Numbered from the stretch's first letter, positions 1 through 12,300 are shown. The stretch: 64,000 nt of DNA from Austropuccinia psidii (GCA_023105745.1 JALGQZ010000007.1:1070592-1134591), one strand, 5' to 3'. Translations and numbers: made by a program. Notes: generated by a model from the letters alone, not told the origin.

Positions 1-150
1 TTCCTTCTTTAACTGGTTGGCTTCTGCCATAATCACATCTGTTACCTTTCTGGGAGCTGCTTGAGGGGTTATAGCTGGCTCCTGATCTAGTTGAAGGCAT
101 ATTTTATGATTAAAAAGGCTTAAAATAGTATTTTTATGTCAAAAATTTAC

Positions 151-348
151 TATTGGCCAAATTCCTAGCTCTCTGAAGGGTATTACTTATATCCAAGTTA
201 ATCAGTTCAGAAGATATTGGTTCAGGTTGGTTATTTTGAGTCACAATAACAATACTATTATGGTCTGAATTAACAGTACTGGCAGGAATAATACTGGTGA
301 CTGTTGAGGCTGTTTCAATGTTTTCTTGTCTTACCATGTTGTCAGAAA
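151..348 (-). pseudogene. ORF1 exon 2 of element A (inferred)
   Basis: A 198-nt open segment, the same length as the homologous exon in B and F. It is flanked upstream by a splice acceptor (tttAG) and downstream by a donor that reads GTAAAT here instead of GTAAGT. The intron would be 87-150 (64 nt), and exon 3 continues from 86 to the window edge. The exon begins TT where B and F have TG. The encoded segment is acidic/serine-threonine rich and resembles no family I recognise. Exon status is inferred from agreement between copies. Confidence 0.5.
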
Positions 349-568
349 CTAAAATTAATGAGCAAGCCAATTAATTAAGTAAAAAGAGGTCATTTCAAAA
401 AAAGAAATAAAAATATAAGCCTCACTTATAATATGAAAAAACAATTTGTGGGTTTTTTGAATTATAAGTATTTTTTGTATGTTTTTTAAATTTTTCAATA
501 TAAGAAAAAAGGTTTAAAAAAGAGTAAAGAATAGGTCACAGGTAAAATATCATGGCTGGGCCCCCAAA

Positions 569-2359
569 TGTAAGGTGTGGATATGAAACTTTGGTTAAAA
601 ATCAAGTACTTTTCCTGTCCTCCAAATTTCCATAAGGTAAAAATCAATTAAAAATAGTAAGAAATATTATTTTTAAGAGAAAACACGCCAATTTTATTTT
701 TTATAGCTTTATTAGTACAAAGCAATAATATTATAAAAATTTATTGTTTTACCAACAATAAAAATTTATCCAAAAATACTCTACAAGAGATATTTAAGGC
801 TACAAAAGAAATTTCTTCAAGAGCATTTTCAATTGGACTTAATTGAGAAAAAGAACTGCAAGAAATTAATTAAAGAAAAAAGTTATTAAAAAGAATATTA
901 AAGAGAAAACACGCCCAAAAGTGACCAGCGTGAACTTGGAAACAAAGTGACAAAGTTTACAGTGATGAAAGATGCTTTAATGCACTTTTGGGGTGGTTCA
1001 GGGGTAAAAATGATTATAATGTTTTTTCCATGTGGTTTAAAGGATTAAAATTATTAAAAAATGGTGGTTGGAATCTTTTATTGATTGGTTTAACAGTGTT
1101 TAAACTAATTATAAAAGGAAAAGATTCTAACATGAAGAGAAAAGTGGGGCAAAGAAGAAATTATTTTATAGCCATCAGTTTTCTTACTCCAAAAGTAGAA
1201 TTTACTCTTTTAAGTCGTGAAAAACAGTCTGACAACAGAAAAGCCAATCATGGCATCATTGAACCCTGGTTTAGACCCAAAAAGGGCTGGCTTAAGCCAT
1301 TTTTAGCCATTTTAGACCCTTAAATCAGCCATTACTATAGTAATACCTGGTCTAGAGCCTTCAAAACACGTCAGAATGTGTGTAAGAGGCATAGAAACCA
1401 GTTAAAACTGTTTTTACTAACATTGTTTTAGCTTAAGGGTAGTTTTACCCTCTTGGCAGCAGTTAAAACCACCCTGGTTGGTATCAAAACCTCATCATCA
1501 ATTGAGTCACAGATCCTGTGACTCAATTCCAGGCCAAAAGTGATGAACCTTTGCATGAATTTTGACATCTCATGCCTTTCAGCAAGGATTTTGGGGGTCT
1601 GGCTCCCCCTTAGAGCTAGAGTTCCTTTCCCCCCCCCCCCAATTTTAATCTTTCCAATTTTTTTTTTCCTTTAATTCCTCATCATGTATTATACTTATAA
1701 TTTACATATGTAATTCAATTGAATTGTACAGTAAAATACAGTAATAATTGATACCTCATATGTAATACATGTGCACATTTTGACATTTCAATTGAATTCA
1801 ATTGAAAATACTTCAATTCCTCATAACTTCTAAACTAAACACAACACCTCAATTTTAACACAAAAATTGATGGTTAACACCACATGTGGTGTGAATTAAA
1901 TTGAAGTTTTGAGGATTTTCAACTTTTGTATTGAAAATACTAAAAACTTAATTTAAGCTTATTTAGAGTTGAGTTACAAAAATTTCACTCAGGGGTGATC
2001 CCACCTAGTTTTTTATGAGGAATGAAATGGTGAAATAAATTTTATATGTTTATTCATTGGATAAAAATTTATAATATATTTTATATAAATTTTTACCAAA
2101 AATATTTTAATTTCATAATTTTTATTAAAAATTTATTTTTCCATAATTTTTACAAGTAAAAAATGAATTTTAACAATTTTAATTTTTATTGTAATTTTAT
2201 TTTTAAATTATAATTAAGTTTTGATTTTTTAAATATAAATTTGTTTTTTATATTTCAATTTTTATTTTATAATATAAATAAATTTATTTTATTTATATTT
2301 GTATTTTAATTTATCATTTGTGGTCTTTTGGGTATATAAAAATACCTCTTAGGCTCACA
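569..2359 (-). repeat. 5' LTR of element A (1791 bp)
   Basis: The plus strand begins TGTAAGGTGTGG and ends AAGGCTCACA, so in the sense orientation the LTR runs TGTGAGCC to CCTTACA. It aligns along its length with the LTRs of B (17323, 25584) and F (47397, 55653). It contains a run of C around 1630-1640 and a perfect 13-bp inverted repeat (1500-1512/1516-1528) carrying TGAGTCA/TGACTCA. The TATA-like region near 1170 is degraded compared with B. Confidence 0.9.
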
Positions 2360-2373
2360 ACTTTCCTTCATCC

Positions 2374-3167
2374 TCAAATTGTCCAGCTCTTGTTCAGCTT
2401 TCCTGAATTCATTGGGATCACCAAACACACTGAATAACTGAGTTTCAAATAACTGACAATTATTGAGGGGGTAGGAAGGATGTTCATTGCAAATATTGGA
2501 GAGGTAGGGTTCAATTCATTTGCCAGCTTTACCAGTGAGAAAAGAAGTTGAGTACAGAACTTTCTTCCTGTCAGAGTAGAAATTTTCTTGATCATATTGA
2601 AAATCAATTGACAGGATTGGATAAATCCTCTCAATTTATGAGCTTGAGTACCATCAGAAGAATTGGGTGCCTTCATTGATGGATTCTTGAATTCAGGGGC
2701 TGTTGCTTGAGAAATTTGTCCCATAATAGTAGCCATTTTCTCCATGATTTTGAGGATACTTGGATCAGATTGAGAGACAAGTGGTTGATTAGTAGGGGCT
2801 AGATTAGAACCCTTGGATACCTCTGGAGCATTTTCCAAAGCATCTGCGACTTCAGTTTCCCCAGAATCTTCCTCTTCCACAGACTCCTCCCCCTCTTCAT
2901 CTTCAGCTTCTCCTAGTCTTGCTCTTGCACCTTCAGACATGCCAGTATAACCACCCAAAAGGCCAGAGAAAGATCTTGATCTTCTTGATTTCTTTCCCCT
3001 CTTCTGGAGGGTGCCGCTCCTTCCATTGGTGGTCCTCTGTCCAAATTTGCACTCAGTTGATGAACTGATGGTGTGTGGTCAAGAGGAACCCTTTCTGTAG
3101 GAGTGAGAACAGTTCGATTTCTTTGAGATCTACTATTCTTTGCTGTAGGGCTATGCTGAACTCGCAT
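2374..3167 (-). pseudogene. Gag pseudogene of element D (N-terminal part)
   Basis: The start MRVQHSPTAKNSRSQR matches the start of the E gag ([16 protein letters not shown] at 60064). It continues through the same proline-rich stretch and the acidic [15 protein letters not shown] block into the capsid-like region. Reading frames change near 2950-2990 and again near 2600, so at least two frameshifts separate it from a functional gag. It ends abruptly at 2360 where element A is inserted. The ATG at 3167 is used because it aligns with that of E. Confidence 0.82.
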
Positions 3168-3852
3168 TATTGAGAAATTAAGAATAAAAAATTGATGATA
3201 CTTGAGAATAAAGAATCAAAGCTTGGCCAAATCAATAATCAATGAAATCTTGCAGATCTTGAGGAATCAATCAATAGTCTTGAGGTGAGATCAAATTCAA
3301 TCAATCAATTCAGTCAATATCAGCAGTCAATCAAATATCAATATATCTTGAAGAATTCAACAATCAATCAATAAATCAATGTCTTCAATATCAATTCAAG
3401 GTCTTGGGTAATCAATCAGTCAAATCAATATCCTCAGGAACCAAAATCAATCAATAATCAATAATCAATTCTTGAGGATAAATCAGTTATCTTGAGGAAT
3501 TCAAAAGTCAATCAGTCTAATCCAAATAGAATCTTGAATTTCTGAATCAATAACCCAAATGAATCCTAATCAATCAACCAATCAATTAACCAATCAATAA
3601 CTCCTGATAAGACCTGAATAAGCAAACAAAAGAAACATTTTATTGAGATAGAATTGAGAATGAAATGAGATGGTCAGGAATGATTAAGAAATGATAAGAA
3701 TCAATTTTCATGTGAATGAGATGAAAATTGAAGAGAGAAAAATCATAATCATGAGAAATCAAAAGATCATAAAAGAGTCATAGCTTGATGAATGAGAGAA
3801 TTGAAGTTAGATTAATTAAAGGAAAGAATCAGATATGAGTTAATTAATTTAA
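3168..3852 (-). repeat. AATC-rich leader of element D
   Basis: About 690 bp without a gene, between the 5' LTR and gag. It is dominated by irregular repetitions of CAATCAAT and TCTTGAGGAATC. The same kind of sequence lies at the same place in element E (60065-60838), so it is a conserved untranslated leader and not a chance microsatellite. Confidence 0.75.
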
Positions 3853-4604
3853 TGTCACAGGGGCTCTTCTAAGTGAAGAGGGTCTGGCACTCAGTAAACT
3901 GGGACTTACTTATGGAGGCTCAGGATATGGTAAGAAAGAATACACTTAAGAGTGTTATCAGATGAATTACTAAATAAAAGAATATAAGAAAAGCAGAAAC
4001 ATAGAATAAGGCTAAGAATAAAAGAGACAACCACAAACAAGTCCAAGTCCACTGTTTCAACCTGACAGAATGGAAAGAGAAGGGCTAATAAGGATATGGC
4101 CACCCAACGCATACTGTGCAGGAAAAGCAAGAAAAAGGCTAAGACTAACTTAAAATCAAATAATTATAATACCAAAGATAAGGATAATAATAATTATAAA
4201 ATGATAAATATACTAAATCAATTAACTGGGGAGAAAGAGGGGCTGGTATATGTGAGAATCACCAGCCCTGATCCACTGATCCAGACAGAGAATTTTCAAG
4301 AGAATATTTGATGATTGAATTGAGTCTGGCCAACATAGGTCCTGTACAGCTGTACAGGATCTGTATAAGAGGATTGGTGGTATTGAGTGATCATACAGTT
4401 TGGGGATGGTGTATCCAAACTGTATTGGGTATTTCCAACCTGTACAAGTATTGACAGGCTGTATTGATGAACCAGACTGTATGCATGCTTCAGCAAAGAA
4501 GATTGCTGAAACTGAATGCTGATACACACAGTGGATTTTCTGGTTTGAGGTGTTTGAGTGGGTGTAAGTATGAATACCTTTACCCCTGATTAGTGGTTGT
4601 TACA
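3853..4604 (-). repeat. 5' LTR of element D (about 752 bp)
   Basis: The LTR starts TGTCACAGGGGCTCTTCTA like those at 41313, 42299 and 60839, and ends TTGTTACA, a decayed form of CTGTGACA. It keeps a diverged set of CTGTA-type repeats (4340-4490), including CCTGTACAGCTGTACAGG. Both edges are defined by comparison with E and G. Confidence 0.78.
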
Positions 4605-5580
4605 CTGTCCCTCTAAATATTAAAAATAGCTTCTTCAAAAGAATTTTCCATCCTAAATCTCCATGAATTATTTTCCCATTTGGAAATAATTTTTTCTTTC
4701 CACCAAGGGGAGGAGTTTTTACCATGGTCTTGTCTCACTTTATAATACTTTTTCTTTTCTTATTTGGAAAATAATTAGTGTAATCTGGCACTTAGGTATT
4801 CATCTGGTGGGTTAAATTCTTCTTTAAACATATCAATTGTGTTCATAAACTCCATATTATTATATTTTACTCCACCACTGAAGTTAGGTCATTCTTCTAA
4901 TATGGGAATGTCTTTGAAGTTAAAGGCAGCTTTCACCTCTGCATTGCTTTAAATTGTAGTATCTAATTCATTATTCAAGTTCAATACATTTCTCTCAAGA
5001 ATTGGTGTAGCCTGTCTTGGTAATTCATTTTTCAGTGATATGTTGTTAATACTTGATTGAATGTTGTCTTTCAGTTAAAGTCTTTCTTTATTACTTCTTT
5101 TCAATTTTTCTTGGGAAAGAGCTGCATTGTGACAGGTTGAATTTTCCAAGTTTTGCACCTGTATTTTTGAATCTTTTAATTTTTTGGTAATAAAAGAGAT
5201 AGAATTATCATCTGGTTGATTAAGCAAATTGATGTTTGACTCAATACCTTTATAAATATGTGTCAAAGGAAAATATTTTCTTTATTTACATTTTCTAGAC
5301 TCATGATGCTTCTTTGTGATTATTTCACTTGTAAAATTCCTCTGCCCAACTTTTGTTGGATATACTCAAAATTGTTTAGTTTTTCCCAGATTTCTTTATT
5401 ACAAGCTTCAATGTGAGATACAAACTTTAAAAGGTCTACTTCTTTGGAAAGGATTGGTTCATTCTTTCCCCCTCTTTGTTTTTGAGCTCCATCAAAGTCC
5501 TTGCCATATTGAACATGTTTTCCATGGCTGTCTTTTCTCTCTTTGGAATTCTGTAATTCTGGGTGTAAGGCTTGTTCCAT
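4605..5580 (-). pseudogene. Gag-Pol (ORF2) N-terminal relic of element X
   Basis: Short open stretches at 5320-5580 and 5075-5266 correspond to the N-terminal, coiled-coil-like part of ORF2 in C and B. Sequence at 4640-4900 matches the capsid-like region of C around 13500-13790 (the segment that reads WW.QEII.KWANDAW in C). Many stops and frameshifts are present. The ORF2 frame overlaps the end of ORF1 in the -1 frame, as in B, C and F. Confidence 0.6.
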
Positions 5581-6001
5581 TTTGGCTTTGCCTTTCCCTT
5601 TTCCTTTTTCTTTCCCTTCTGATTGTTCTTTGAGGTTTTCTTTCCCTTTTTTGGTACTTGTTGAGACATATTATTGCTTGAGGAGCCTTGAGGAGCCTCC
5701 ACATGGCTGTTGTCCTTCTTTTGGGCCAGCTCTTTCTTCTTGTCCACTGTCAAAATGCTTTGGTTTTTCAACCAAGCTTTTATATCCTGGACTTTTCCTT
5801 TTCAAGACATAGGTTTCCAATCCTTCAGAAAATTTTTGATCCTTTCTTGGCCCAAGATCTCCTTTACTTGAAGATATGAGTTCCTTTTCCTTATCCACAG
5901 GCTGGGAACAACTTCCCACTAACTCTTCTTTCCTTCCATAAACTATTTCTTGTACTGAGACTGGTATATTTCCACTGCTGCCTGTTGAAATTTGTTCAGA
6001 T
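5436..6001 (-). pseudogene. ORF1 exon 3 relic of element X
   Basis: Reading from the predicted acceptor at 6001, the frame gives QQAAVEIYQSQYKK, alignable with AQIDIYMSQYKQ of C and [14 protein letters not shown] of B. It later gives YLQVKEILGQERIKNFLKDW and ends with the conserved helix YRIPKREKTAMENMFNMART before a TAG at 5436. Several in-frame stops interrupt it, but the frame at the acceptor and at the end is the same. A lysine-rich low-complexity stretch precedes the helix. Function unknown. Confidence 0.6.
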
Positions 6002-6069
6002 CTGTGAACAGGTACAGAAGCTATGTAACTTCTGTACTCTAAATAAGAGTTTCAAAGGCTCTGGCTTAC

Positions 6070-6201
6070 CTTTGGGAACTGATGGAAGTTCTGGTATCCT
6101 CCATTTGTTCCTCTCCTCTGGCCTGACACTCTTGTCTTTTGGATTTATGACTTGAATGTCCTCATCCAGATACATTTCATTGGGTGGAGTAGTTACTTTC
6201 A
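6070..6201 (-). pseudogene. ORF1 exon 2 of element X (inferred)
   Basis: A 132-nt segment (44 codons, symmetric phase) between an AAG acceptor and the donor AAAG/GTAAGC. The intron would be 6002-6069 (68 nt, ending TTCACAG). Joining to 6001 keeps the frame that encodes the B- and C-like ORF1 residues. It starts TG directly after the acceptor, as in B, C and F. An in-frame ATG lies a few codons upstream in this copy, so an unspliced start is also possible here. Confidence 0.5.
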
Positions 6202-6959
6202 CTTCTATTAAGAGTAATTTCATGTCAATTTGAATAAAATTGAACTATGAAATGGATTTAATTCACCTGCTTGACCCTTGAAGGGTTCTCTGTCAGTAAT
6301 CCCCTTGGTACTGGACTGGTTTAAATTTCAATTCTGAATTCTGAGATACAAGAGTAAGAATATCATTCTCCGATTGATGAAATTGGAGAAAAAAATAAAA
6401 TAAGTTTTTTTATTAATAAATAAAAAAAATTTATCAACTAAAATTATTGAATAAACTTGTTTTAATGTAAGTTGTGGAAAATTATGTCAAAAATGAAGAA
6501 ACCTTTCTAAAGAGTATATAAGAATATCTTTAAGTAAATATTTTGAACTTTTTAATTCTTTTATTTTATTTCTTATTTTCTTCAAAGAAATAATAATTAT
6601 GCAATCAAGGAGTTATTAATAAAGACTATATTATTATTCACTTTATACTAGAATAACCTAAAGAATATATTTCAAGTCTTCAATTTGAAAATCCACTAGT
6701 TATAAAATAAAAATTTATTCCAAATTACTCAATATTATAATGTTTAAAACAATATTTTTAATAAAAAATAGATTCATGAATTTTATAAAGATTATTTGTA
6801 AGGGAGAAGTCCAAAAAAGCCTAAATTAAAGTAAATCTGGCAATTTTACATTGAAAATAATTTAAATAAGGTCTCAAATATAATTCATGTCCCAAAGATT
6901 GGTTGGAAGCATGGCCAGGACCCCAAATTTATGTTTTAAATCATGCTCAGGCCCCCAAA
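6202..6959 (-). other. Leader and PBS-like region of element X
   Basis: AT-rich, no gene seen. Directly left of the X LTR (6942-6959) the minus strand reads TTTGGGGGCCTGAGCATGA, equivalent to the segment next to the 5' LTRs of A, B, C and F. A second, weaker copy (6911-6930) lies 30 bp away. Confidence 0.55.
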
Positions 6960-7175
6960 TGTAATTTTTGTCTAAATACCTCATGATAATGGTGAAAAAC
7001 ATCAAGAGTACTATGACTGTCCTCAGTAGAGAATATAATATAATTAAATATTATGAGCACAAATTGGTATGATTATCAAAAATAATTATATAAAAGAAGA
7101 AATTTATTATTGTTAAATAATTTGTTAATGAATCTAAATAATTATAATAAATTATAATTATTTTATCAATATTAT
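6960..7175 (-). repeat. Element X 5' LTR, segment 1 of 3
   Basis: Begins TGTAATTTTTG right after the PBS-like motif and is interrupted by element C at 7176 (target duplication ATTAT, 7171-7175 and 27931-27935). The LTR continues at 27936. Confidence 0.65.
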
Positions 7176-9199
7176 TGTAAGGTTTGACTATGAAACAATA
7201 ATTAAAAATTACTAATTTATTACTTATTGTACTCTGAATGTCCTTATGAATTGAATAAATAAGATTAAAAATATAATAATAATAAATAATTATTATTATT
7301 AAGGCGTAAAATAATTATATTATTAAATAAATATAATAATATAATTTATATTAGGAAAGTATAATATAAGAAATAAATATATTAATATAAAATAATTAAT
7401 ATATTTAAAAAGCTCTTTATTATTGTTACCAAAAAATAATAAAGGTGTAAAAAATTGCTTTTTATTAATAAAAAACAATTAATAACAATAATATTACTAA
7501 TATTAAAGTTATGAATTAATATAAATACTATTTATATTAATTAGAGAATTATTAAGAGAGTAATAATAGAGAAATTATTATAATAAGAGAAAATAACCTA
7601 CTTTTAACACTTAATATAATAATTTTGAAATATTTTACGCCAAAAAATATAAATACAACCTTTTCAAATTGTATTACAATAAAAATAAAGAAAATTACAA
7701 ATTATTCTGGATTTTTACGTGGAAATGAGTTTTAGAGAGATTTTTAACAAAAACAATTAAATAAATGATTTAATCACGTCAAAATAGATGATTATAATAA
7801 GGTGGTCTTTGGTCTTTAATAATATAATAGTTTTATATATAAAGAATAAAGAAATTACCTTTGATTTAATTAATTTAATGTTTTTGATGCGTCTGAGGGG
7901 AAAATAGAGTAAAAAGAGCTCTATTTATAGTAAATACCTCCCTCCTAGAGTCCAACAGGCTTCTAGTAGACGTATACTGATCATATCCACTGGAATTGAT
8001 CAATATTTTAAGGTTTGATGATGATTACATCATGATCAAACCATATTACATCATTATTACACCATTATTTAGAGTGATCACTATAACTCTAGGTTTGATG
8101 ACATCAGAGGCTTGGCAGAACCCCAAATTTCGTGGATTTTATTAGTTTTAATCATAAACTAATAGTATTCACCAATTTTATCACTCTTAAGACTGTTAAA
8201 CTTAAATTAAGGTTACTGTGAGTGATCATAACTGCTCAAATTAAGCTCAAACTTTGATCCTCAATAACCTTTAAGATTTACACGCTACAGCAATTTAGAG
8301 AGTGAATTCTGATAGCCTTGCATAACCTTATTATGCTGCCAAGAGCTTTTCATTACATCATCAAAACTCTAATTTTGATGATTTTTCTTGTAACTCATCT
8401 TTTCTGTCGAAATTCAATATTTTAAACTTCAAACCTTGATTTCAGGGGGTTATACCCTGAATTTAATAATGAAAATTACATCATTCTTCACGAATGAACT
8501 AGTAGAATGCAACTGTATACTTTTTTTTAAGTTTGGAACACTTTCACAACAAAGTGGTCAACAGCTCTGTTGATTTTTGTCAATATTTCATCATAGGTTT
8601 TAACCTTGTTTATAATTTGTAAAATAAAGTTCATATCTGTGTTCTTACAGTAATTACGTGGTAGCTTTATTTTTGGTTCATCATTCTATCATGTATAGTT
8701 TAGGAGATATTAGCTATGATCCTTGAATATATGCGTTGACCAAAAAAGTGCATATATTCAGGTTAATTCCTTAAGTATTAACTTTGGAAATTAGCTTATT
8801 AATTGTTTTATGTGTGGAGTTTCGTGGGGAATCCACTGGTACAATTTATTTTACATGTTGTCTCATTAGTTCTTGAGATAAATAAGGTTTTATGGTTTTT
8901 ATAAGGTATTATACCTTATAACTCATTAAATATTGACTTTACAGATATGCCATAAAAATGGTATATGTGTATTTTACCATGGGGAATCCAATGGTATAAT
9001 TTATTTTACATGTTGATTCATTGGTTTTTAAGTTAAACCAATTTTTGTACCAATTTATGGTATTTTTTGTATATTTAAGTAATTATTTTTAATGTATAAT
9101 TATTCTAAGTAATTTTAATATAATTATATTAAAGGTATAATTATTCTAAGTCTTTTTTGTGACCTTATTGGGTATGTGGTCATATCTCAAAGGCTCACA
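7176..9199 (-). repeat. 3' LTR of element C (2024 bp)
   Basis: Plus-strand ends are TGTAAGGTTTGAC and CTCAAAGGCTCACA. A TATA-type box (TATAAATAG on the minus strand, 7921-7929) marks the likely U3 promoter. The LTR sits against the target duplication ATTAT on the left and the polypurine tract on the right. Confidence 0.92.
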
Positions 9200-9212
9200 T
9201 TCCCTACCACCA
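9200..9212 (-). other. Polypurine tract of element C
   Basis: The minus strand reads GGTGGTAGGGAA directly before the 3' LTR. This is the purine-rich primer site for plus-strand DNA synthesis, at the same position as in B and F. Confidence 0.75.
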
Positions 9213-9317
9213 AAAAAGATTGTACCACAATCTGATATGTGTGATTAGGGTATCATCCACTGTCCTACCTCTTCATTAGACTTTATCAGTCCTGAAGCTC
9301 AATAATGCTTGATTTTG

Positions 9318-12300
9318 TTATTCTTTAGGTTTTCTTTCATGTCTAAACCTCCTCAGTAGTTTATCAGCATTTGTTATATCTTTCTCAAGTAGCCATTCAT
9401 CTTCTTGAGTTGGATTCCTATACCTTACAAGGTATTCTCTTTCTTTTTTGTTCCTTGTCCTTCTTTCTTTAAGGACTTTTACAATTCTTTTTTCTTCTCC
9501 TTCTTCCAAAGGGGGAATTTCAAGTGGGGGTTTATTTCTTAGTGGAAATAATTCCTTGTCACTTGAGCTGTAAGGTTTTATAAGACTTACAGGGAAAGTT
9601 GGGTGTTTATTCATCAAATCACCTGTAAGTTCCAATTGTACAGCATTGGGTCCATGAAGTGCTTTTACCATAAATGGTCCTGCAAAGGAATCTTTCAATT
9701 TCTTTGGTCCTTTTATGTTATTAAAGTTAAGAGTTGATACTAATACCAAATCTCCTACTTTGAAGTCAGGTGGTTTATGACTTTTGTCCCATCTTTCTTT
9801 TGCATATTTGAAAGAGTCTTGCATGCATCTGTTTGCATGGTGTCTTGCTTTATCAAGCATTATCTTAAAACTGCTTGCTGTCGGATGTATGTCCACTAAG
9901 TCCTTTTTGAGGGTATCATAAGGAAGTCTTGTATTCCAACCTTTCTCTAGCATTGCTGGTGTTTTGCCAGTAGAAGAATGGATTGATGTCTTATATGCCA
10001 GTTCAAGTGCTGGTATTAGTGTACACCAATCATGGGTAAAACCATCAGAATCTTTGAATTCTAGCCCATAAGCACAGAATCTTCTGATCATGTCCTCTAA
10101 GGTCTGTCTCATTCTTTCTGCTAAACCATCAGTTTGGGGATGGTAAGCTGTTGAGAATGATAGCTTTGTCCCAAATAAGTTATGGAGATTTGTATGAACT
10201 TTGGGTCTCCGTCACTTATAATATTTTGGAATAAGCCTGTGTGGCTAATGACTTTATTCCATATCATTATGGCTGTATCCATAGCTGTGTCATCTTTATG
10301 ACATGGTAAGAACATGGGAGTTTTACTGTACCTGTCAACTAACACTAGACATGCATTATAGCTCCTGTCTCCTCCTGGAGGTAGTGCTGTTACCCAATCC
10401 ATATGAACTATTTCCCATGGGGATTTTGGTTCTTGGATTTGGATCATCATTCCAAATTTCTTTCCTGTGGCTCTGTTGGCTTTTTGACATCTGTCACAGG
10501 TTTGGCAGTACTCTGCAACATCTTTCTTCCAATTTGGCCACCAAGAGCAGGTTTTCACCCTCTCTAGTGTCTTATCTTCTGAGAGATGTCCAGATGCAAC
10601 ACTATCATGACACTCATGTAAAATAGTGTTTATTAGTGTTCTATCTGTTAAGGCCATAACACATGTGTGTTTTTTTCTATGGTAAAGGATTCCATCAAGG
10701 AGGTGGAATCTTCCTTCATCATATGCCTTTTTCCATATTTCATCTAGTTTTGATGAAAGTGATGGATCTTTGCAGTCTTTCATTAGAAGTTGGCTTAAGA
10801 TATGGCAATTTTTATCTGTCTTATAGCTTTCTTTAACTTGGTTAAAGAATTATGTGCCTATGTCTGTGACACATATTCCTTCTATATGGTGCTCTTCTTT
10901 TGGTACCCATGCTGGATTGTCAGGGGTATTTGCTAAAGCCCATCTGCTAAGACCATCTGCATTTTTATGAATATTTCCAGATTTATGTACAATAGTCATA
11001 TTTCCTCTATATTCTTGGATAGCAATTTGCCATCTCAGCATATGTCTATTTGGAGTCTTCATATTTAATAGTGATTTTACAGCATTACAGTCTGTGATTA
11101 CATCAAATACTGTGCCATCCAAATAATAATGCAGTTTTTCTAAAGCCCACACTAGGCATAAGCATTCCATTTGGCTTGCTCCATACCTTGCTTCTGCTGG
11201 CTTTATTTGCCTTGAAATGAAACAAATTGGTCCTTCCACTGGTTTATCATTGATAATTTGTGTTTGGTGAAGTGCAGCACCTAATCCTTCTCCACAAGCA
11301 TCAATGTATAGTTTGAAAGGTAGTTTCCAATCTGGCATTAGAAGAAATGGGGCATTTGTTAGTGAATTTTTCAATTCTTCATATGCCTTGACCCTTTCTT
11401 CAGTCATTTCATAAACTGTTTGTTGGTCACATAATTTATATAAGGATTTGGCAGTTTTTGCAAAGTCCTTTATATGCTGTCTGTAGTAACCAGCAAATCC
11501 TAAAAATGATTGCATTTCTTTTTTGGTTTGAGGCATTGGTTTGAGTAGTACTGCTGCTACTTTATTTTTGTCTATGCCTAGACTAAGTCCAGATACAACA
11601 TGTCCTAGTGCTTTTAATTCACTATATGCAAAATGACACTTTTTCAAGGAAATTTTCATATTCACTTGGACTATTTTTTTTAGTACCCTTTCTAGTCTTG
11701 TAAGGTGATTTTCCCAAGTTTCTGAGCAAACTATGATATCATCAATATAGATAATTAACCACCCTTCTGATAATTCTTCAGGGAATATGGTATTCATCAT
11801 TCTTTGATAATGGGAAGGTGCATTTTTTATCCCAAATGGCATTCTTAAGTATTCAAAAATTCCACAATGGACTATTATTCTTAGTAGTTTCTTGGCATTT
11901 TCTGTTAAGACATTTTGATGAAAACCCTTAAGAGCATCCATAGCTGTGATGAACTTAGCTTGTGACAATTGGGTCAATGTCTCATGGATTCTAGGTATTG
12001 GATATCTGTCTGGAATGGTATAGGTGTTCAGGGCTCTGAAGTCTCCTACCATCCTTGATTTTCCATTATGCCAAGTTATAATGACAGGTGTAGTAACTTC
12101 TACTTGTTCATTATGTCCAACCTTTCTTAATACTCCAAGGTCCATTAATTCTTTAATGTGCACCTCTAAGGCTTCTCTAGCCCTTGGACTGGCTGGATAA
12201 GCAGGTCTTCTTAATAAAGGTGGGTAAGGTTTTTCTACATTAAGAATTATATCCACTTCATGTCCAATTATGGCACCTAGTGGCTCTTTGTCAGTTGCAA

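Larger units (their letters stand above)
1..2359 (-). mobile_element. Element A: LTR retrotransposon of the B/F family, 5' part only
   Basis: This is the 5' end of a minus-strand chromovirus cut off by the window start. It holds the 5' LTR (569-2359), a leader, ORF1 exon 2 (151-348) and the first bases of ORF1 exon 3 (1-86). The layout matches elements B and F, but A is clearly more diverged. It sits inside the gag gene of element D: the D gag sequence resumes exactly at 2360, and the intact homologue at 59250 shows no interruption at this point. The expected target duplication is ACTTT (2360-2364); its partner lies outside the window. Confidence 0.88.
2360..4604 (-). mobile_element. Element D: 5' fragment of an E/G-family LTR retrotransposon
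   Basis: The fragment contains part of gag (2360-3167), an AATC-rich leader (3168-3852) and the 5' LTR (3853-4604), collinear with 58718-61550 of element E. The left side is interrupted by element A. To the right, the sequence changes at 4605 to gag-like sequence of a different family (element X), so D most likely inserted into X. It is older than E: the LTR end reads TTGTTACA where E has CTGTGACA, and the gag is frameshifted. Confidence 0.82.
4605..6959 (-). mobile_element. Element X: internal fragment of an ancient C-like retrotransposon
   Basis: This degraded minus-strand piece holds the N-terminal Gag-Pol region (4605-5580), ORF1 exon 3 (5436-6001), exon 2 (6070-6201), leader and a PBS-like site (6942-6959). 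It is followed by its 5' LTR starting at 6960. Matches to element C include the ORF1 C-terminal helix and the gag capsid segment. Its LTR is split by later insertions into 6960-7175, 27936-28422 and 30193-31628. The remainder of Gag-Pol was removed or displaced to the left by insertion of D. Confidence 0.72.

Noticed and set aside
988..1323. 111-codon frame in the A LTR, recurring as 72 codons at 48431 and 56687
   Set aside because: Located in the U3/R part of LTRs, starts vary, and the frame is broken in B and S1; chance open frame in a repeat.
4096..4529. Small frames in the D LTR
   Set aside because: They lie within a noncoding LTR and use its CTGTA repeats.
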